From the NCBI GenBank assembly GCA_963728935.1, contig CAVSMC010000001.1, positions 1,550,001 through 1,614,000 of the forward strand: 64,000 bases of DNA, read 5' to 3'. The notes under the pieces were generated by a model that worked only from the letters and a program-made list of their open reading frames with translations, made no database searches and had not been told where the DNA came from. The DNA is from CAVSMC01 sp963728935 (GTDB lineage Bacteria; Pseudomonadota; Gammaproteobacteria; Burkholderiales; Casimicrobiaceae). This document shows positions 50,010-59,557 of the stretch, in pieces. The position numbers were made by a program, and so were the translations under genes. Each line of letters begins with the position of its first letter. Position 1 is the stretch's first letter.

Positions 50010-51728
50010 ATGTCGTCCTCGTTCCTCACCGGCGCCCTATACGTATCGCTCGTGATTTGCGCGCTGGGACTTGCATGGCGAGTCTCGTGTTGGCTGCGAA
50101 CGGAGATCGGTCCCGACGCGCGAAGCGCCGGAGCGATGTCGCGCGCCGTCGCGATCGCGGCAACGCTCGCGTGCGCGCCATTCGGCCGCCGCGCGTTGAG
50201 CGTCCTCGGCGCGTTCGCACTCGACGCGCTGCTCCTGCGCAGGCTCTTCGCGCAGAACCGGCTCCGCGCGATCGCGCACCACCTGCTGCTCGCGAGCTTC
50301 ACGTGGCTGCTACTGATGCACGCGCTTGCACCGGTCGTCACGTCGAGTCTCTTTCCCGGCTATCAGCCGACGCTCGAGCCCTGGCTCTTCTTGCGCGATC
50401 TGTTCGGCGCGATCGCACTCGCGGCCGTGCTGCTGCTCGCAGTTGCCCGACGACGCTCGCTCGACGCAGGAAGCCGCAAGCAAGCTGTGAGAGAGTCGAT
50501 GTTCGTGGCGTTGCTTGTCGTCGTGCTGGTCAGCGGCTTCGTGCTCGAGGCGCAGAAGATCGCGTCGCCGCTCGCGTTCGAGCGAATGGCCGACCGATAT
50601 GCCGCGGCCTCCGATGCCGACGCCCGCGCGGGCCTTCGCGCGTGGTGGGCGCGTGAATTCGGCGTCCCGTACCAGCACGCCGACGCTCGGCTCGACGACG
50701 CGTCGGCAGCGAAGGGAAAGGCGCTGCACGATGAAGCGTGCGCATCGTGCCACGCCAAACCGGCGTTCGCGTTCGTCTCCTGGCCGCTCTCGCGACTGCT
50801 CGTGCCGCTCGCAAGCTCGCTCGACACCGCGGGAGCAGGCGCGTGGCTTCTGCATCTGCATGCACTCGCGATCGTCGCCGGCGTCGCGACTTTGCCGTTT
50901 ACGCGTTTCTTTCACGCCATCGCGGCGCCGTTCGCCATGCTGTTCGACGCGGTCGCGCGAAGCGGCTCGTCGCCCAATCTCGCGCGCACCGCCGCGTTGC
51001 GTTCCGTCCGGCGCGCGGTCGCGCTCGACGCGTGCGTTCGCTGCGGCCTATGCGACACGACGTGCTCGGTCGCGCCGATGTCGCGCTGGCTCGACAATGA
51101 TTCGCTGCTTCCGTCGCGCAAGGTGCGCATCGTCGGCGACATCGCACACGGACGCCTGCCGTTGTCCGGAAACGTCATCCAACCGATCCGCGGCGAAGTC
51201 CTGCGAGCGGCCGAAGGCGCGTTCCTCTGCACCGATTGCGCACGGTGCACGAGCAACTGCCCGGTAAACCTCGATCTCACGGATCTATGGGAAGCGGGTC
51301 GGCGTGACCTCGCGGCCGCGGGCCTTGGGCCGCCCGAGCAATGGATCGGGGCACGTACGCCGCTCGCGTGGGCGGAAGCTTTGCGCACGGAAGGTGCGGA
51401 TGCGCGAGCATCGTCCGAGCGGCTCGCGAGCGAGCGCGCGATATTCGCACGCTGCATCCAGTGCCAGGCGTGCACGAGCGTATGCCCTGTCGTCGCGCAT
51501 GGCGCCGACGGACACGCGGATCTCACGCTTCAGAGGGTGATGAACCTGCTGCGGCTCGGACGGGGCGACCTCGCGCTCGGCTCCCGCATGGTCCTCGCTT
51601 GCGCCGCGTGCTACCAGTGCGAGGAGCACTGCCCCGAGGGAATACCAGTCGCCCGGATCATGCTCGAGCTACGGTCGATGGCTGTAAACCGCCTCGGCGC
51701 GGTTCGCGAACGCGAGGCGGCATCGTGA
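50010..51728 (+). CDS. Membrane/haem-c/multi-FeS electron-transfer protein (GlpC/HdrC-like fusion)
   Basis: 572 residues. Residues 1-310 are membrane-spanning with six or so helices, like a NarI/HdrE-type cytochrome b subunit (FTWLLLMHALAPVVTSSLFP, SGFVLEAQKIASP). Between helices is a c-type haem motif CASCH (244-248) in KALHDEACASCHAK. From residue 341 there are ferredoxin-type clusters: CVRCGLCDTTC (342-352), CTDCARCTSNCP (407-418), CIQCQACTSVCP and CAACYQCEEHCPEG. In E. coli GlpC these roles are taken by a soluble-looking FeS protein without the b-type part. It would pass electrons from GlpAB to quinone or a periplasmic haem. Confidence 0.85.
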   Translation: MSSSFLTGALYVSLVICALGLAWRVSCWLRTEIGPDARSAGAMSRAVAIAATLACAPFGRRALSVLGAFALDALLLRRLFAQNRLRAIAHHLLLASFTWLLLMHALAPVVTSSLFPGYQPTLEPWLFLRDLFGAIALAAVLLLAVARRRSLDAGSRKQAVRESMFVALLVVVLVSGFVLEAQKIASPLAFERMADRYAAASDADARAGLRAWWAREFGVPYQHADARLDDASAAKGKALHDEACASCHAKPAFAFVSWPLSRLLVPLASSLDTAGAGAWLLHLHALAIVAGVATLPFTRFFHAIAAPFAMLFDAVARSGSSPNLARTAALRSVRRAVALDACVRCGLCDTTCSVAPMSRWLDNDSLLPSRKVRIVGDIAHGRLPLSGNVIQPIRGEVLRAAEGAFLCTDCARCTSNCPVNLDLTDLWEAGRRDLAAAGLGPPEQWIGARTPLAWAEALRTEGADARASSERLASERAIFARCIQCQACTSVCPVVAHGADGHADLTLQRVMNLLRLGRGDLALGSRMVLACAACYQCEEHCPEGIPVARIMLELRSMAVNRLGAVREREAAS

Positions 51729-52582
51729 GATTCGCGCTGTTCGTCGGCTGCTCCATTCCCGCCTCCTTGCCGGCGTACGAGGCGTCGGCGCGTGCGGTGC
51801 TCGCGCATCTGGGTGTCGAGATCGTCGACGTGCCATTCGACTGCTGCGGATATCGCTCGCGCGGCTCTTCTCGCGACGCTTTTGTATTCGCGGCCGCCCG
51901 CAATCTCGCGCTGGCCGGCCGCGCCCGCGTCGACGTGCTGACACTTTGTACGTGCTGCCTCGGAACGCTGCGGCTCGCCACCCGCGTCCTCGACGAGGAC
52001 CTCGGCCTTCGCGAGCGCGTCGAGCGCGCGCTTGCGTCGGAGGGTCTCGTCACCTCGCCCGCAACGACAGTCGAGCACGTGCTTTCGGTGCTCGCACGCG
52101 ACGTCGGCCCCGACGCGATCGCGGCAGCCGTGCGATCACCGTGCAGCGGCATGCGCGTCGCCGCGCAGTACGGCTGCCACGCGCTGCGGCCGAGCGATCT
52201 GTCCTCCATCGACGACCCGATGAATCCGACGATCTTCGAGATGCTGATCCGGACGACCGGCGCGATGGCGGTCGATTGGCCGCTTCGCCTCGAGTGTTGC
52301 GGCGACCCCGTCTGCGCTGCGGACACGACGCTCGCGCAGCGCATGACGCGCGCGAAGCTTTCCGATGCGGCTGCGGCGGGTGCCGAAAGGATCTGCACGG
52401 CTTGCCCGCATTGCTATCTTCGCTTCGACGCCGAGGCCGGCAACGCTTCGACGGCAATTCGACCGCTTCTGTTGACGCAGCTCCTCGGCCTCGCCATGGG
52501 GCTCGTGCCGCGAACGCTCGGAATGACGTCATCCGAATCAGATCCTCGACTCGAACCCACGTCGATTCGAAGGCTGGGGTGA
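51725..52582 (+). CDS. HdrB-like CCG-domain protein
   Basis: 285 residues from GTG 51725, overlapping the previous stop. FALFVGCSIPASLPAYEASA, DVPFDCCGYRSRG and CTCCLGTLRLA are the first CCG domain; ECCGDPVCAADTTLAQRMTR and CTACPHCYLRFDAE the second. CCG domains hold the special 4Fe-4S clusters of heterodisulfide reductase B and the C-terminal part of GlpC. So GlpC of E. coli is split here in two genes: FeS/membrane part and CCG part. Final gene of the glp run. Confidence 0.85.
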   Translation: MRFALFVGCSIPASLPAYEASARAVLAHLGVEIVDVPFDCCGYRSRGSSRDAFVFAAARNLALAGRARVDVLTLCTCCLGTLRLATRVLDEDLGLRERVERALASEGLVTSPATTVEHVLSVLARDVGPDAIAAAVRSPCSGMRVAAQYGCHALRPSDLSSIDDPMNPTIFEMLIRTTGAMAVDWPLRLECCGDPVCAADTTLAQRMTRAKLSDAAAAGAERICTACPHCYLRFDAEAGNASTAIRPLLLTQLLGLAMGLVPRTLGMTSSESDPRLEPTSIRRLG

Positions 52583-52828
52583 GGAGCGCGCGTCGGCTTT
52601 CTTTCTCGACTCGCTCGCTTTCGTGCGGCGGTGCATCGCATCGTCGACCGTCACCACGAGCCGCGGCTGCGACACGTTGACCCATGCCGCATAGCGCGAT
52701 GTCCACGCCTCGATGCAAAGCCATGGTGCGATGCCTGCGCGGCAGTGTGCGCTTGACCAGCGTCAACCGCGCGGAGCGACCGCGCGCCTACATTGAACGG
52801 GTTGCACAACCGATCCCAAGGAGGACCG

Positions 52829-53953
52829 ATGATTGGACAATCGAAGATCGTCACCGCGGCAATCGCGGCGTTGCTCGTCGCCGCCACGCCGGCCTTGGCG
52901 CAGCAGGTCGAGGACGAGCTCATCCTGATCACGCCGGTCGCGAAGACGCTGACCGACCCCGCGCTCGCCGATTTCGCGAAATACGCGAAGGAGAAGTGGA
53001 ACGTCACCGTCAAGACGAGTGCGCTCGCGGCCGGCACGCCGGTCGCATACGGACAAATCATCGAATGGAAAGGCCGCCCGCAGGCCGACATCTTCTGGGG
53101 CGGCGAGAGCGCGCTATTCGACAAGCTGGCGGAGCAGAAGCTACTCGCGACGCTGGATCTCCCCAAAGCAGTCGTCGATTCGATTCCGGCGACGATCGGC
53201 AAGCCGAAGCCGATTCCGCTCAAGGATCCGAAGGGCTACTGGATCGGCACGGTGCTTGAGCCGTACGGGCTCGTCTATCACCCGCGCTTGCTGCAACGGC
53301 TTGGCATCGCGCCGCCGAAGGACTGGGACGATCTGCTCGATCCAAAGCTGAAGGGCAATGTCGCGCAATGTGCGCCGACGCGCTCGTCGTCGAGTCACGC
53401 GACGTATGAAGTGATCCTGCAACGCGACGGCGACGAAAAAGGCTGGACGTGGCTGAAGCGTCTCGGCGGCAACACCGGCATCTTCACGGCGCGCAGTCGC
53501 GACGTGCCGTCGGTCGTCGCCAAGGGCGAGTTCGCAGCGGGCTTCGCCGTGCCGAGCTACATGGCGTTCGAAGACCGGCTCGCAGGGTTCGACATCAAGT
53601 TCGTCGCCCCGAAGACCGCATGGATCACGCCGGAGCCGATCGCGATCCTCGCCGGCGCGAGGCATCCGAATGCCGCACGCGCGTTCGTCGAGTTCATGTT
53701 GTCCGAACGCGGCCAGAAGGTCGCGATGGAGCGCGGCGTGTTTCCGATCACGCCGAAATATCGTGTGCAGGGTGAGCCGGGGTCGCGCGCCGAAATGGCG
53801 GTCGAGTTCACCGGAGGGCTGCGCTCGTACTTCGACGTCGACGTGAACAACATCTACGACGACGACGTCGCGCAGAAGCGCTACGAGGCGGTGAACGGCA
53901 CGTTCCGCAAGGAGATCGAATCCGTCGCGGAAGAGCTCAAGAAGAAGATGTAG
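52829..53953 (+). CDS. Periplasmic substrate-binding protein, Fe(III)/AfuA-type ABC importer
   Basis: 374 residues. Signal peptide TAAIAALLVAATPALAQ. Binding-protein fold: IEWKGRPQADIFWGGESALF, YWIGTVLEPYGLVYHPRLLQ, DWDDLLDPKLKGNVAQCAPT, GAGFAVPSYMAFEDR-like and AFVEFMLSERGQKVAMERGV. This is the ferric/phosphonate-like class that works with a double permease. AAGGAGGACCG is a nearly perfect RBS. Substrate is not certain: iron or an organic anion. Confidence 0.88.
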   Translation: MIGQSKIVTAAIAALLVAATPALAQQVEDELILITPVAKTLTDPALADFAKYAKEKWNVTVKTSALAAGTPVAYGQIIEWKGRPQADIFWGGESALFDKLAEQKLLATLDLPKAVVDSIPATIGKPKPIPLKDPKGYWIGTVLEPYGLVYHPRLLQRLGIAPPKDWDDLLDPKLKGNVAQCAPTRSSSSHATYEVILQRDGDEKGWTWLKRLGGNTGIFTARSRDVPSVVAKGEFAAGFAVPSYMAFEDRLAGFDIKFVAPKTAWITPEPIAILAGARHPNAARAFVEFMLSERGQKVAMERGVFPITPKYRVQGEPGSRAEMAVEFTGGLRSYFDVDVNNIYDDDVAQKRYEAVNGTFRKEIESVAEELKKKM

Positions 53954-53977
53954 GCATCGCCCAGGAGGCCCGAAGCC

Positions 53978-55051
53978 ATGCGGATCGCGGTTAACGACCT
54001 CACCAAGCGCTTCGGGCCCCTGGAAGTCGTCAGTCACGCGACATTTGCCATCGGCGAGGGCGAGCTGTTCACGCTGCTCGGCCCGTCGGGGTGCGGCAAG
54101 ACGACGCTGCTTCGATTGATTGCCGGTTTCTACACGGCCGACGGCGGCGAAATCCGATTCGACGACCGCCGCGTGAACGACGTGCCGGCGCACGAGCGCG
54201 GCATCGGCATGGTGTTCCAGAACTACGCGCTGTGGCCGCATATGACGGTGTCTGACAACATCGGGTACGGCCTCAGGCTGCGAAAGCTCGCGCGCTCGGA
54301 GATCGCGACGCGCATCGAAGGCGTGCTCGACAACGTGCGGCTCGCAGGTCTCGGCGACCGCTACCCCGGCCAGCTCTCCGGCGGACAGCAGCAGCGCGTC
54401 GCGCTCGCTCGGGCGCTCGTGCTCAATCCCGAGATCCTGCTGCTCGACGAGCCGCTGTCGAACCTCGACGCCAAGGTGCGCGTGCAAGTGCGCGCCGAGA
54501 TCCGCAAGCTGCAGAAGGACCTCGGCATCACGACGATCTACGTCACGCACGACCAGGAGGAGGCGCTGACGCTGTCGGATCGGATCGCCGTCTTCGACCG
54601 CGGCAAGATGCAGCAGCTCGGCGCGCCGAAGGACCTCTACGAGCGGCCGGCCAACCGCTTCGTCGCCGACTTCATCGGCATCAACAACCTGATCGACGGC
54701 ACGGTGCAGCGCGCCGACAGCGGTGCCGTGCGCGTCGACACGCCGCTCGGCGCCGTCGACGCGCTCGCGAACGGGCCGTTCAAGGCGGGAGACCGCTGCG
54801 TGATCTGCGTGCGGCCGGAGAACGTGTCGATGGACGACGCGACCGACCCGACCGACCGCAACCGTTTGGACGGCAAGATCGCGTTCGCCGCTTATCTCGG
54901 CAGCACGCTGCGCTACGACGTCGATCTCGGTCACGGGATCGGCTTCAAGGTCGACGTTCGCGATCTGAGCCGCCATCGCGAGCTCGCGCTCGGCACGCCG
55001 ACGCGGCTCGCGTTCGCCGCGGGCACGGCGCTCGCGATTCCGGCGCAATGA
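53978..55051 (+). CDS. ABC importer ATP-binding protein (FbpC/PotA type)
   Basis: 357 residues. Walker A GPSGCGKT, signature LSGGQQQRVALARALVLNPE, Walker B ILLLDEPLSNLDAKVR, and the H-loop TIYVTHDQEEALTLSD. A C-terminal TOBE-like domain (GDRCVICVRPENVSMDDATD) follows. Powers import with the flanking genes. The stop overlaps the permease by 4 bases. Confidence 0.93.
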   Translation: MRIAVNDLTKRFGPLEVVSHATFAIGEGELFTLLGPSGCGKTTLLRLIAGFYTADGGEIRFDDRRVNDVPAHERGIGMVFQNYALWPHMTVSDNIGYGLRLRKLARSEIATRIEGVLDNVRLAGLGDRYPGQLSGGQQQRVALARALVLNPEILLLDEPLSNLDAKVRVQVRAEIRKLQKDLGITTIYVTHDQEEALTLSDRIAVFDRGKMQQLGAPKDLYERPANRFVADFIGINNLIDGTVQRADSGAVRVDTPLGAVDALANGPFKAGDRCVICVRPENVSMDDATDPTDRNRLDGKIAFAAYLGSTLRYDVDLGHGIGFKVDVRDLSRHRELALGTPTRLAFAAGTALAIPAQ

Positions 55052-56724
55052 TGAAGCTGCCTCGCTCGACGGCTGCGGTCTCGGGCTTCGCGCTGATCTG
55101 GCTGTTCCTGATCGTGTTCGTGTTCTATCCGCTGATGCGGATCTTCTTCGATGCGTTCACCGACGAAGCCGGACGCCTGACGCTCGAAAACTTCTACGAG
55201 TTCTTCACCGATTCGTTCTACCTGCGTTCGCTTTGGAAATCGATGGTGCTCGGCATCGGCGCCGTCATCACGACGTCCGTCGTCGGCATAGGCGTCGCGT
55301 TCCTGATCATTCGCTACGAGTTCCCATACCGAAACCTGTTCTCGTACCTGACGATGCTGCCGATGATCCTGCCGCCGCTCGTCGGCGTGCTCGGCTTCGT
55401 CTTCATCCTGGGACGCTCGGGCACCGTCAACGTGCTGCTGATGGAGTGGTTCGGCCTGCAGCATCCGGTGAACTTCATGTACGGCGTGCAGGGCGTGCTG
55501 CTGGTCGAGACCGTGCACCTGTTTCCAATGATGACGTTGAGCATCCTCGACGCGATGGCGCGCATCGATCCGTCGCTCGAGGAGGCCGCGCAGGGGATGG
55601 GAGCGCGGGGGTGGCGTCGGTTCTTCAACATCACGCTGCCGTTGACCACGCCGGGCTTCGTGTCCGGCGCGCTGCTGGTGTTCATCTGGACGTTCGCCGA
55701 CTTCGTGACGCCGCTGGTGCTCGGCGTGCAGGACCTGCTCGCCGCCCAGGCGTACCTCAACATCGTGCAGTTCGTCGACCGGCGGATCTTCCGCATGGGC
55801 ATCGTGATCTCGGCGCTCCTCGTGCTGCTCGCGATCTTCTTCGTGCTCGCCGCGCGCCAGTACGTTGCGATCAAGGATTACAGCTCGCTTTCGTACTCCC
55901 GTGTCGAGCGACGCAGCCTCGGACCGGTCAAGCGCTGGCTCGCGGTTGCCTTCCTCGCGCTGCTGATGTTCGTGTCGTTCGTGCCGCAGGTCGGTGTCGT
56001 TCTGGCCGCGGTGGGCCGCGGCTGGTCGCTCACGCCGTTCCCGCTTGAATACACACTCGAATTCTTCGAGCAGGTGAGCGTCGAGACGCCGAAGTTCATC
56101 GTCAACTCGCTATGGTTCTGCGGGATCGCCGTGTTCCTCTGCCTCGTGATCGGCGTGCCGATGTCGTGGATCATGAGCCGCAGCAACGCGCCGGGGCGCG
56201 GCGCAATGGACGCGCTCACGACGCTGATGCTCGCGATTCCCGGCACTGCGGTCGGCATCGCGTACGTGCGCTCGTTCAACTTTCCGCTGCCGTGGATCGA
56301 CCTTCCGTTGACGGGCATGTGGCTGATCCTGCCGCTCGTGCTTGCGGTGCGGCGCCTGCCGTACACGGTGCGCGGCAGCTACTCGTCGCTGCTGCTCGTG
56401 CACAAGTCGATGGAGGAGGCGGCCGAGAACGTCGGCGCGACCAAGCTGCAGACGTTTCGCGACATCACCGTGCCGCTCGTCTGGAAGGGCATCCTGGTCG
56501 GCGCGCTGTTCTCGTTCATCACATCGATCCAGGAGGCGTCGTCGACGATCTTCCTTACGACCGGCGGCAACGAGATGATCCCGTTCGGCATCTTCAGCTT
56601 CTACATCGCCGGCTCGCAGAGCCAGGCGGCGGCGCTCGGCGTGATCCTGATCGCGCTGTGCGCGCTGTCGCTCTACATCGTCAACCGTATCGCCGGTACA
56701 CGCGTCGGCGGCCTGTTCGGCTGA
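55048..56724 (+). CDS. ABC importer permease, fused double domain (FbpB type)
   Basis: 558 residues with about twelve helices, made of two binding-protein-dependent permease domains. The EAA loops are EEAAQGMGARGWRRFFNITL (first half) and EEAAENVGATKLQTFRDITV (second half). It forms the membrane channel with the ATPase and binding protein upstream. Start ATG 55048 or 55051. Confidence 0.93.
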   Translation: MMKLPRSTAAVSGFALIWLFLIVFVFYPLMRIFFDAFTDEAGRLTLENFYEFFTDSFYLRSLWKSMVLGIGAVITTSVVGIGVAFLIIRYEFPYRNLFSYLTMLPMILPPLVGVLGFVFILGRSGTVNVLLMEWFGLQHPVNFMYGVQGVLLVETVHLFPMMTLSILDAMARIDPSLEEAAQGMGARGWRRFFNITLPLTTPGFVSGALLVFIWTFADFVTPLVLGVQDLLAAQAYLNIVQFVDRRIFRMGIVISALLVLLAIFFVLAARQYVAIKDYSSLSYSRVERRSLGPVKRWLAVAFLALLMFVSFVPQVGVVLAAVGRGWSLTPFPLEYTLEFFEQVSVETPKFIVNSLWFCGIAVFLCLVIGVPMSWIMSRSNAPGRGAMDALTTLMLAIPGTAVGIAYVRSFNFPLPWIDLPLTGMWLILPLVLAVRRLPYTVRGSYSSLLLVHKSMEEAAENVGATKLQTFRDITVPLVWKGILVGALFSFITSIQEASSTIFLTTGGNEMIPFGIFSFYIAGSQSQAAALGVILIALCALSLYIVNRIAGTRVGGLFG

Positions 56725-56740
56725 CGGTTTGGATCACGCC

Positions 56741-57745
56741 ATGTCGGCCCTCGCGCTGCTGCTCATGCTGATCGCGGTGGCACTGCTGTTCGACTTCCTG
56801 AACGGCTTCATGGACAGCGCGAACGTCGTCGCAACGATCGTCGCGTCGAATGCGATGAGCGCGCGCGGCGCGCTCGCGATGGCGGCGCTCGCCAACCTGA
56901 CAGGACCCTTCCTCTTCGGCGTCGCCGTGGCGCAGACCGTCGGCGCCGAGGTCGTCGAACCGAACGCCGTGACGATCGCCGTCGTGTTCGCGGCGGTCCT
57001 CGCGGCGAGCGCCTGGAATGTCGCAGCGTGGTACTTCGGCATACCGGTGAGCTCGTCGCATGCCCTTATCGGCGGCATCATCGGCGCGGCGGTGGCGGCC
57101 GCGGGGACGGCGGTGATTCGCGTCGCTGGCGTATGGAAGATCATTTTGTCGCTGCTCATCTCTCCTGTGCTAGGGCTCGTGGCCGCGATCGTGCTGATGC
57201 AGGCGGCGCGCTTCCTACTGCGGCGCGCGACGCCCGGTGTGCAACGCTATCTGCTGCGTGCGCAGCTTTTGACCGGCGCAGCGGTCGCACTGTCGCACGG
57301 CTCGAATGACGCGCAGAAGACGATGGGCATCATCGCGCTCGCGCTCATGACACTCGGCTTCACGCAGCATTTCGTCGTTCCGTGGTGGGCCATCATCGCG
57401 AGCGCGACGACCATCGCGGTCGGCACGGCAGTGGGCGGCTGGCGCATCATCCGCACGCTCGGGTCGCGCTTCTACCGGATCCGGCCGCTCGACGCCTTGG
57501 TGTCGCAGACGGCGTCGGCAAGTGTCATTCTCGCCGCGTCGGCGCTTGGTGGACCCGTGAGCTCGACGCACGTGGTGAGCATGACGATCCTCGGCGCAGG
57601 CGCCGCCGAGCGCAAGTCGAAGGTGCGCTGGGCGGTGCTCGGCGATATGCTGGTCGCCTGGGCGCTGACGATGCCGGCGACGGCACTCGTCGCGGTGCCG
57701 CTCTTCTATGCGGCGGACGCGGGACTTCGTTACGTGAGCAGATGA
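56741..57745 (+). CDS. PiT-family inorganic phosphate transporter
   Basis: 334 residues. The PiT signatures are FDFLNGFMDSANVVATIVAS (G-x-x-D-x-A-N) and LSHGSNDAQKTMGIIALALM (G-x-N-D-x-Q-K-T). GIPVSSSHALIGGIIGAA and GGPVSSTHVVSMTILGAGAA are the two repeat motifs. A low-affinity symporter of phosphate with H+ or metal-phosphate. ATG 56741 is used; an upstream TTG is less likely. The stop overlaps the PhoU-like gene. Confidence 0.94.
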   Translation: MSALALLLMLIAVALLFDFLNGFMDSANVVATIVASNAMSARGALAMAALANLTGPFLFGVAVAQTVGAEVVEPNAVTIAVVFAAVLAASAWNVAAWYFGIPVSSSHALIGGIIGAAVAAAGTAVIRVAGVWKIILSLLISPVLGLVAAIVLMQAARFLLRRATPGVQRYLLRAQLLTGAAVALSHGSNDAQKTMGIIALALMTLGFTQHFVVPWWAIIASATTIAVGTAVGGWRIIRTLGSRFYRIRPLDALVSQTASASVILAASALGGPVSSTHVVSMTILGAGAAERKSKVRWAVLGDMLVAWALTMPATALVAVPLFYAADAGLRYVSR

Positions 57746-58371
57746 TGGGCTGGTTCGACGGAAGCACGACGCACAACGGGCAGTTCGTCTCGATGCTGAT
57801 CTCGCAGGCGTCGAAGACGATCGAAGGGGTGCGCTTGCTCGAGAACTCGATCGATCATGTCGACGTGGCAGGCATTGCATCGCTGCACGCGCTCGCCGAT
57901 ACCGCGAGCGAGCTGCGTCGCGTGCTGATCGACGAGCTGCACAAGACTTTCATCACGCCGCTCGACCGCGAGGACATCTTCAACCTGTCGCATTGCTACG
58001 AAGACATGGTGCGCTACGCGCTGACGACGATGGAGGAGATGAGCATCCTCGGCGTCGACTCCGACGACTACATCCGGCAGATGGTCGCGCTGGTGCGCGA
58101 CGAGGCGCAGGAGCTCGAGCTTGCGATATTGCGCCTCGCGAAGAACCCGCGCGTCGCCGGCGACCACGCCCACAAGGTGCGGCTGCAGGAGCGCAAGGTC
58201 GAGCGGCTCTACCGTGACGCGATCAAGGACCTGTTCGCGCGCGCGGCCGACCCGCAGCGGCTGCCGGCACTGTTCTATCGACGCGAAGTCTACCGTCACA
58301 TCTCGAACATGTCCGACCGCGCCGACTCGGCAGCGAACGTGCTTGGCATGATCGTCATGAAGCTCGCCTAG
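57742..58371 (+). CDS. PhoU-like DUF47 protein, PiT partner
   Basis: 209 residues, all helical: GIASLHALADTASELRRVLI, TFITPLDREDIFNLSHCYED, RLQ-E-R-K-V-like helices and REVYRHISNMSDRADSAANV. The T-P-x-D-R-E-D-I and S-D-x-A-D-x-A-N motifs are hallmarks of DUF47/PhoU-like proteins that control PiT transporters. It overlaps pit by 4 bases. Confidence 0.93.
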   Translation: MMGWFDGSTTHNGQFVSMLISQASKTIEGVRLLENSIDHVDVAGIASLHALADTASELRRVLIDELHKTFITPLDREDIFNLSHCYEDMVRYALTTMEEMSILGVDSDDYIRQMVALVRDEAQELELAILRLAKNPRVAGDHAHKVRLQERKVERLYRDAIKDLFARAADPQRLPALFYRREVYRHISNMSDRADSAANVLGMIVMKLA

Positions 58372-58551
58372 CGCGGGGTCCGAGCCGCCGAGTCAGGCGG
58401 TCGATGCTCTTCTTGCTGACGGTGTTAACTGGCTCAACGAGTCATCTACGTCGACCAGTGGGCATTTCCGGATCGTTTCGACTACTGACAATTTGACATC
58501 TCGGGAGACGACTCCGCGGGTATCATCGCCGCTCATTCGTCGCGTCCCCAC

Positions 58552-59508
58552 ATGGAACCGCTCGTCGCCGAGCTTGCCGATCTGTATCGCCTTGCGGCGT
58601 CGGCGTCGGTCGATGATTTTCCCGACACGGTGCTCGGTCGCCTCGGGCGTTGGATCGAATTTGACGGCGCGGTCTTCGGCTTCGGCGAACATCACACGCA
58701 GGCGTTGCGTATCGCGACGGCGAGCGTCCATCGCCGTGATCCCGCGATACTCGAAGACTATGCACGCGTGTCGCATGCCGATCCAGTCACGGCGGCGTTT
58801 CTCGGGCGTCCGCTTCGTCCGATCGTGGTCGATGCGCGGGCCACTTACGCGGGCCGGCGGCACCGAGGCGTGGCCGATTTCGCGATGCGGCATGAGCTGC
58901 GGCATCTGCTGCTCTACGGCGATCAGGTGCGCGAGCACGGTCCGCTGCGCTGGGTCGTCCTGTATCGCGGCAACGACGAGCCTTTCGACTGCGCGGCGAG
59001 CGAGCGGCTCTGGGTCGCCTGGCAGCATGTTGCCTGCGCGCTCGACCTGAACCGCGCGCAGACGCTCGACCGCGAGGAGGCGCGCCGCCCGTCGCGCTCG
59101 CTTGCGCTGGTCGACGCGCATGGCACGATCGAAGCGGGCGACCCGGGATTCCATGCGCTGCTCGCTGGCGAGTGGTCGGAGGTCGACGTGGCGCGACTGC
59201 CGCGAGACGTGGTCGACGTAATGGTCACGGGAGAGCGGTTTCAGGGGCGATCGATCGAAATCGGCTCCCGCCGGCTGGGAGCGCACGTCGTGTGTCACGC
59301 GCGGCCGCGCCGGACCGGGACGCAGTTGTCGGCGCGCGAACGTTTGGTCGCCAAGCATTTCGCGCCGGGGATGAGTCACAAGGAAGTCGCGCAGTTGCTG
59401 CAAGTGTCGCCGAACACCGTGCGCGCGCAGCTCGCACAGGTCTATCGCAAGCTCGGCATCGGCGACAAGGCGGCCCTCGCGGTGCGCCTCGCTCAGGACG
59501 ACCCATAG
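58552..59508 (+). CDS. LuxR-family transcriptional regulator
   Basis: 318 residues. The C-terminal HTH is LSARERLVAKHFAPGMSHKE followed by VAQLLQVSPNTVRAQLAQVY and KLGIGDKAALAVRLA. The N-terminal 240 residues are a possible PAS/GAF-like sensor (FDGAVFGFGEHHTQALRIAT, VDAHGTIEAGDPGFHALL); no receiver Asp pocket is seen, so it does not look like a two-component response regulator. It stands alone; targets unknown. Confidence 0.88.
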   Translation: MEPLVAELADLYRLAASASVDDFPDTVLGRLGRWIEFDGAVFGFGEHHTQALRIATASVHRRDPAILEDYARVSHADPVTAAFLGRPLRPIVVDARATYAGRRHRGVADFAMRHELRHLLLYGDQVREHGPLRWVVLYRGNDEPFDCAASERLWVAWQHVACALDLNRAQTLDREEARRPSRSLALVDAHGTIEAGDPGFHALLAGEWSEVDVARLPRDVVDVMVTGERFQGRSIEIGSRRLGAHVVCHARPRRTGTQLSARERLVAKHFAPGMSHKEVAQLLQVSPNTVRAQLAQVYRKLGIGDKAALAVRLAQDDP

Positions 59509-59516
59509 AATCCTCG

Positions 59517-59543
59517 CCTGGAGCACGCAGGGCGTGCTCCAGG
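59517..59543. terminator. Hairpin between luxR-type gene and hydrolase relic
   Basis: CCTGGAGCACGC-AGG-GCGTGCTCCAGG, a perfect 12-bp stem with a 3-base loop, 9 bases after the regulator stop. Without a T-run, but its place between convergent genes suits a bidirectional terminator. Confidence 0.65.
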
Positions 59544-59557
59544 CTTCGAGATCGCTT

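Noticed and set aside
53141..55048. 635-residue open frame antisense to the ABC importer
   Set aside because: Low-complexity Arg/His/Asp composition; covers two genes with clear ABC-importer motifs on the other strand.
58493..58526. TTGACA ... TATCAT before the LuxR-type gene
   Set aside because: The spacer is 22 bases, too long for a normal sigma-70 promoter.
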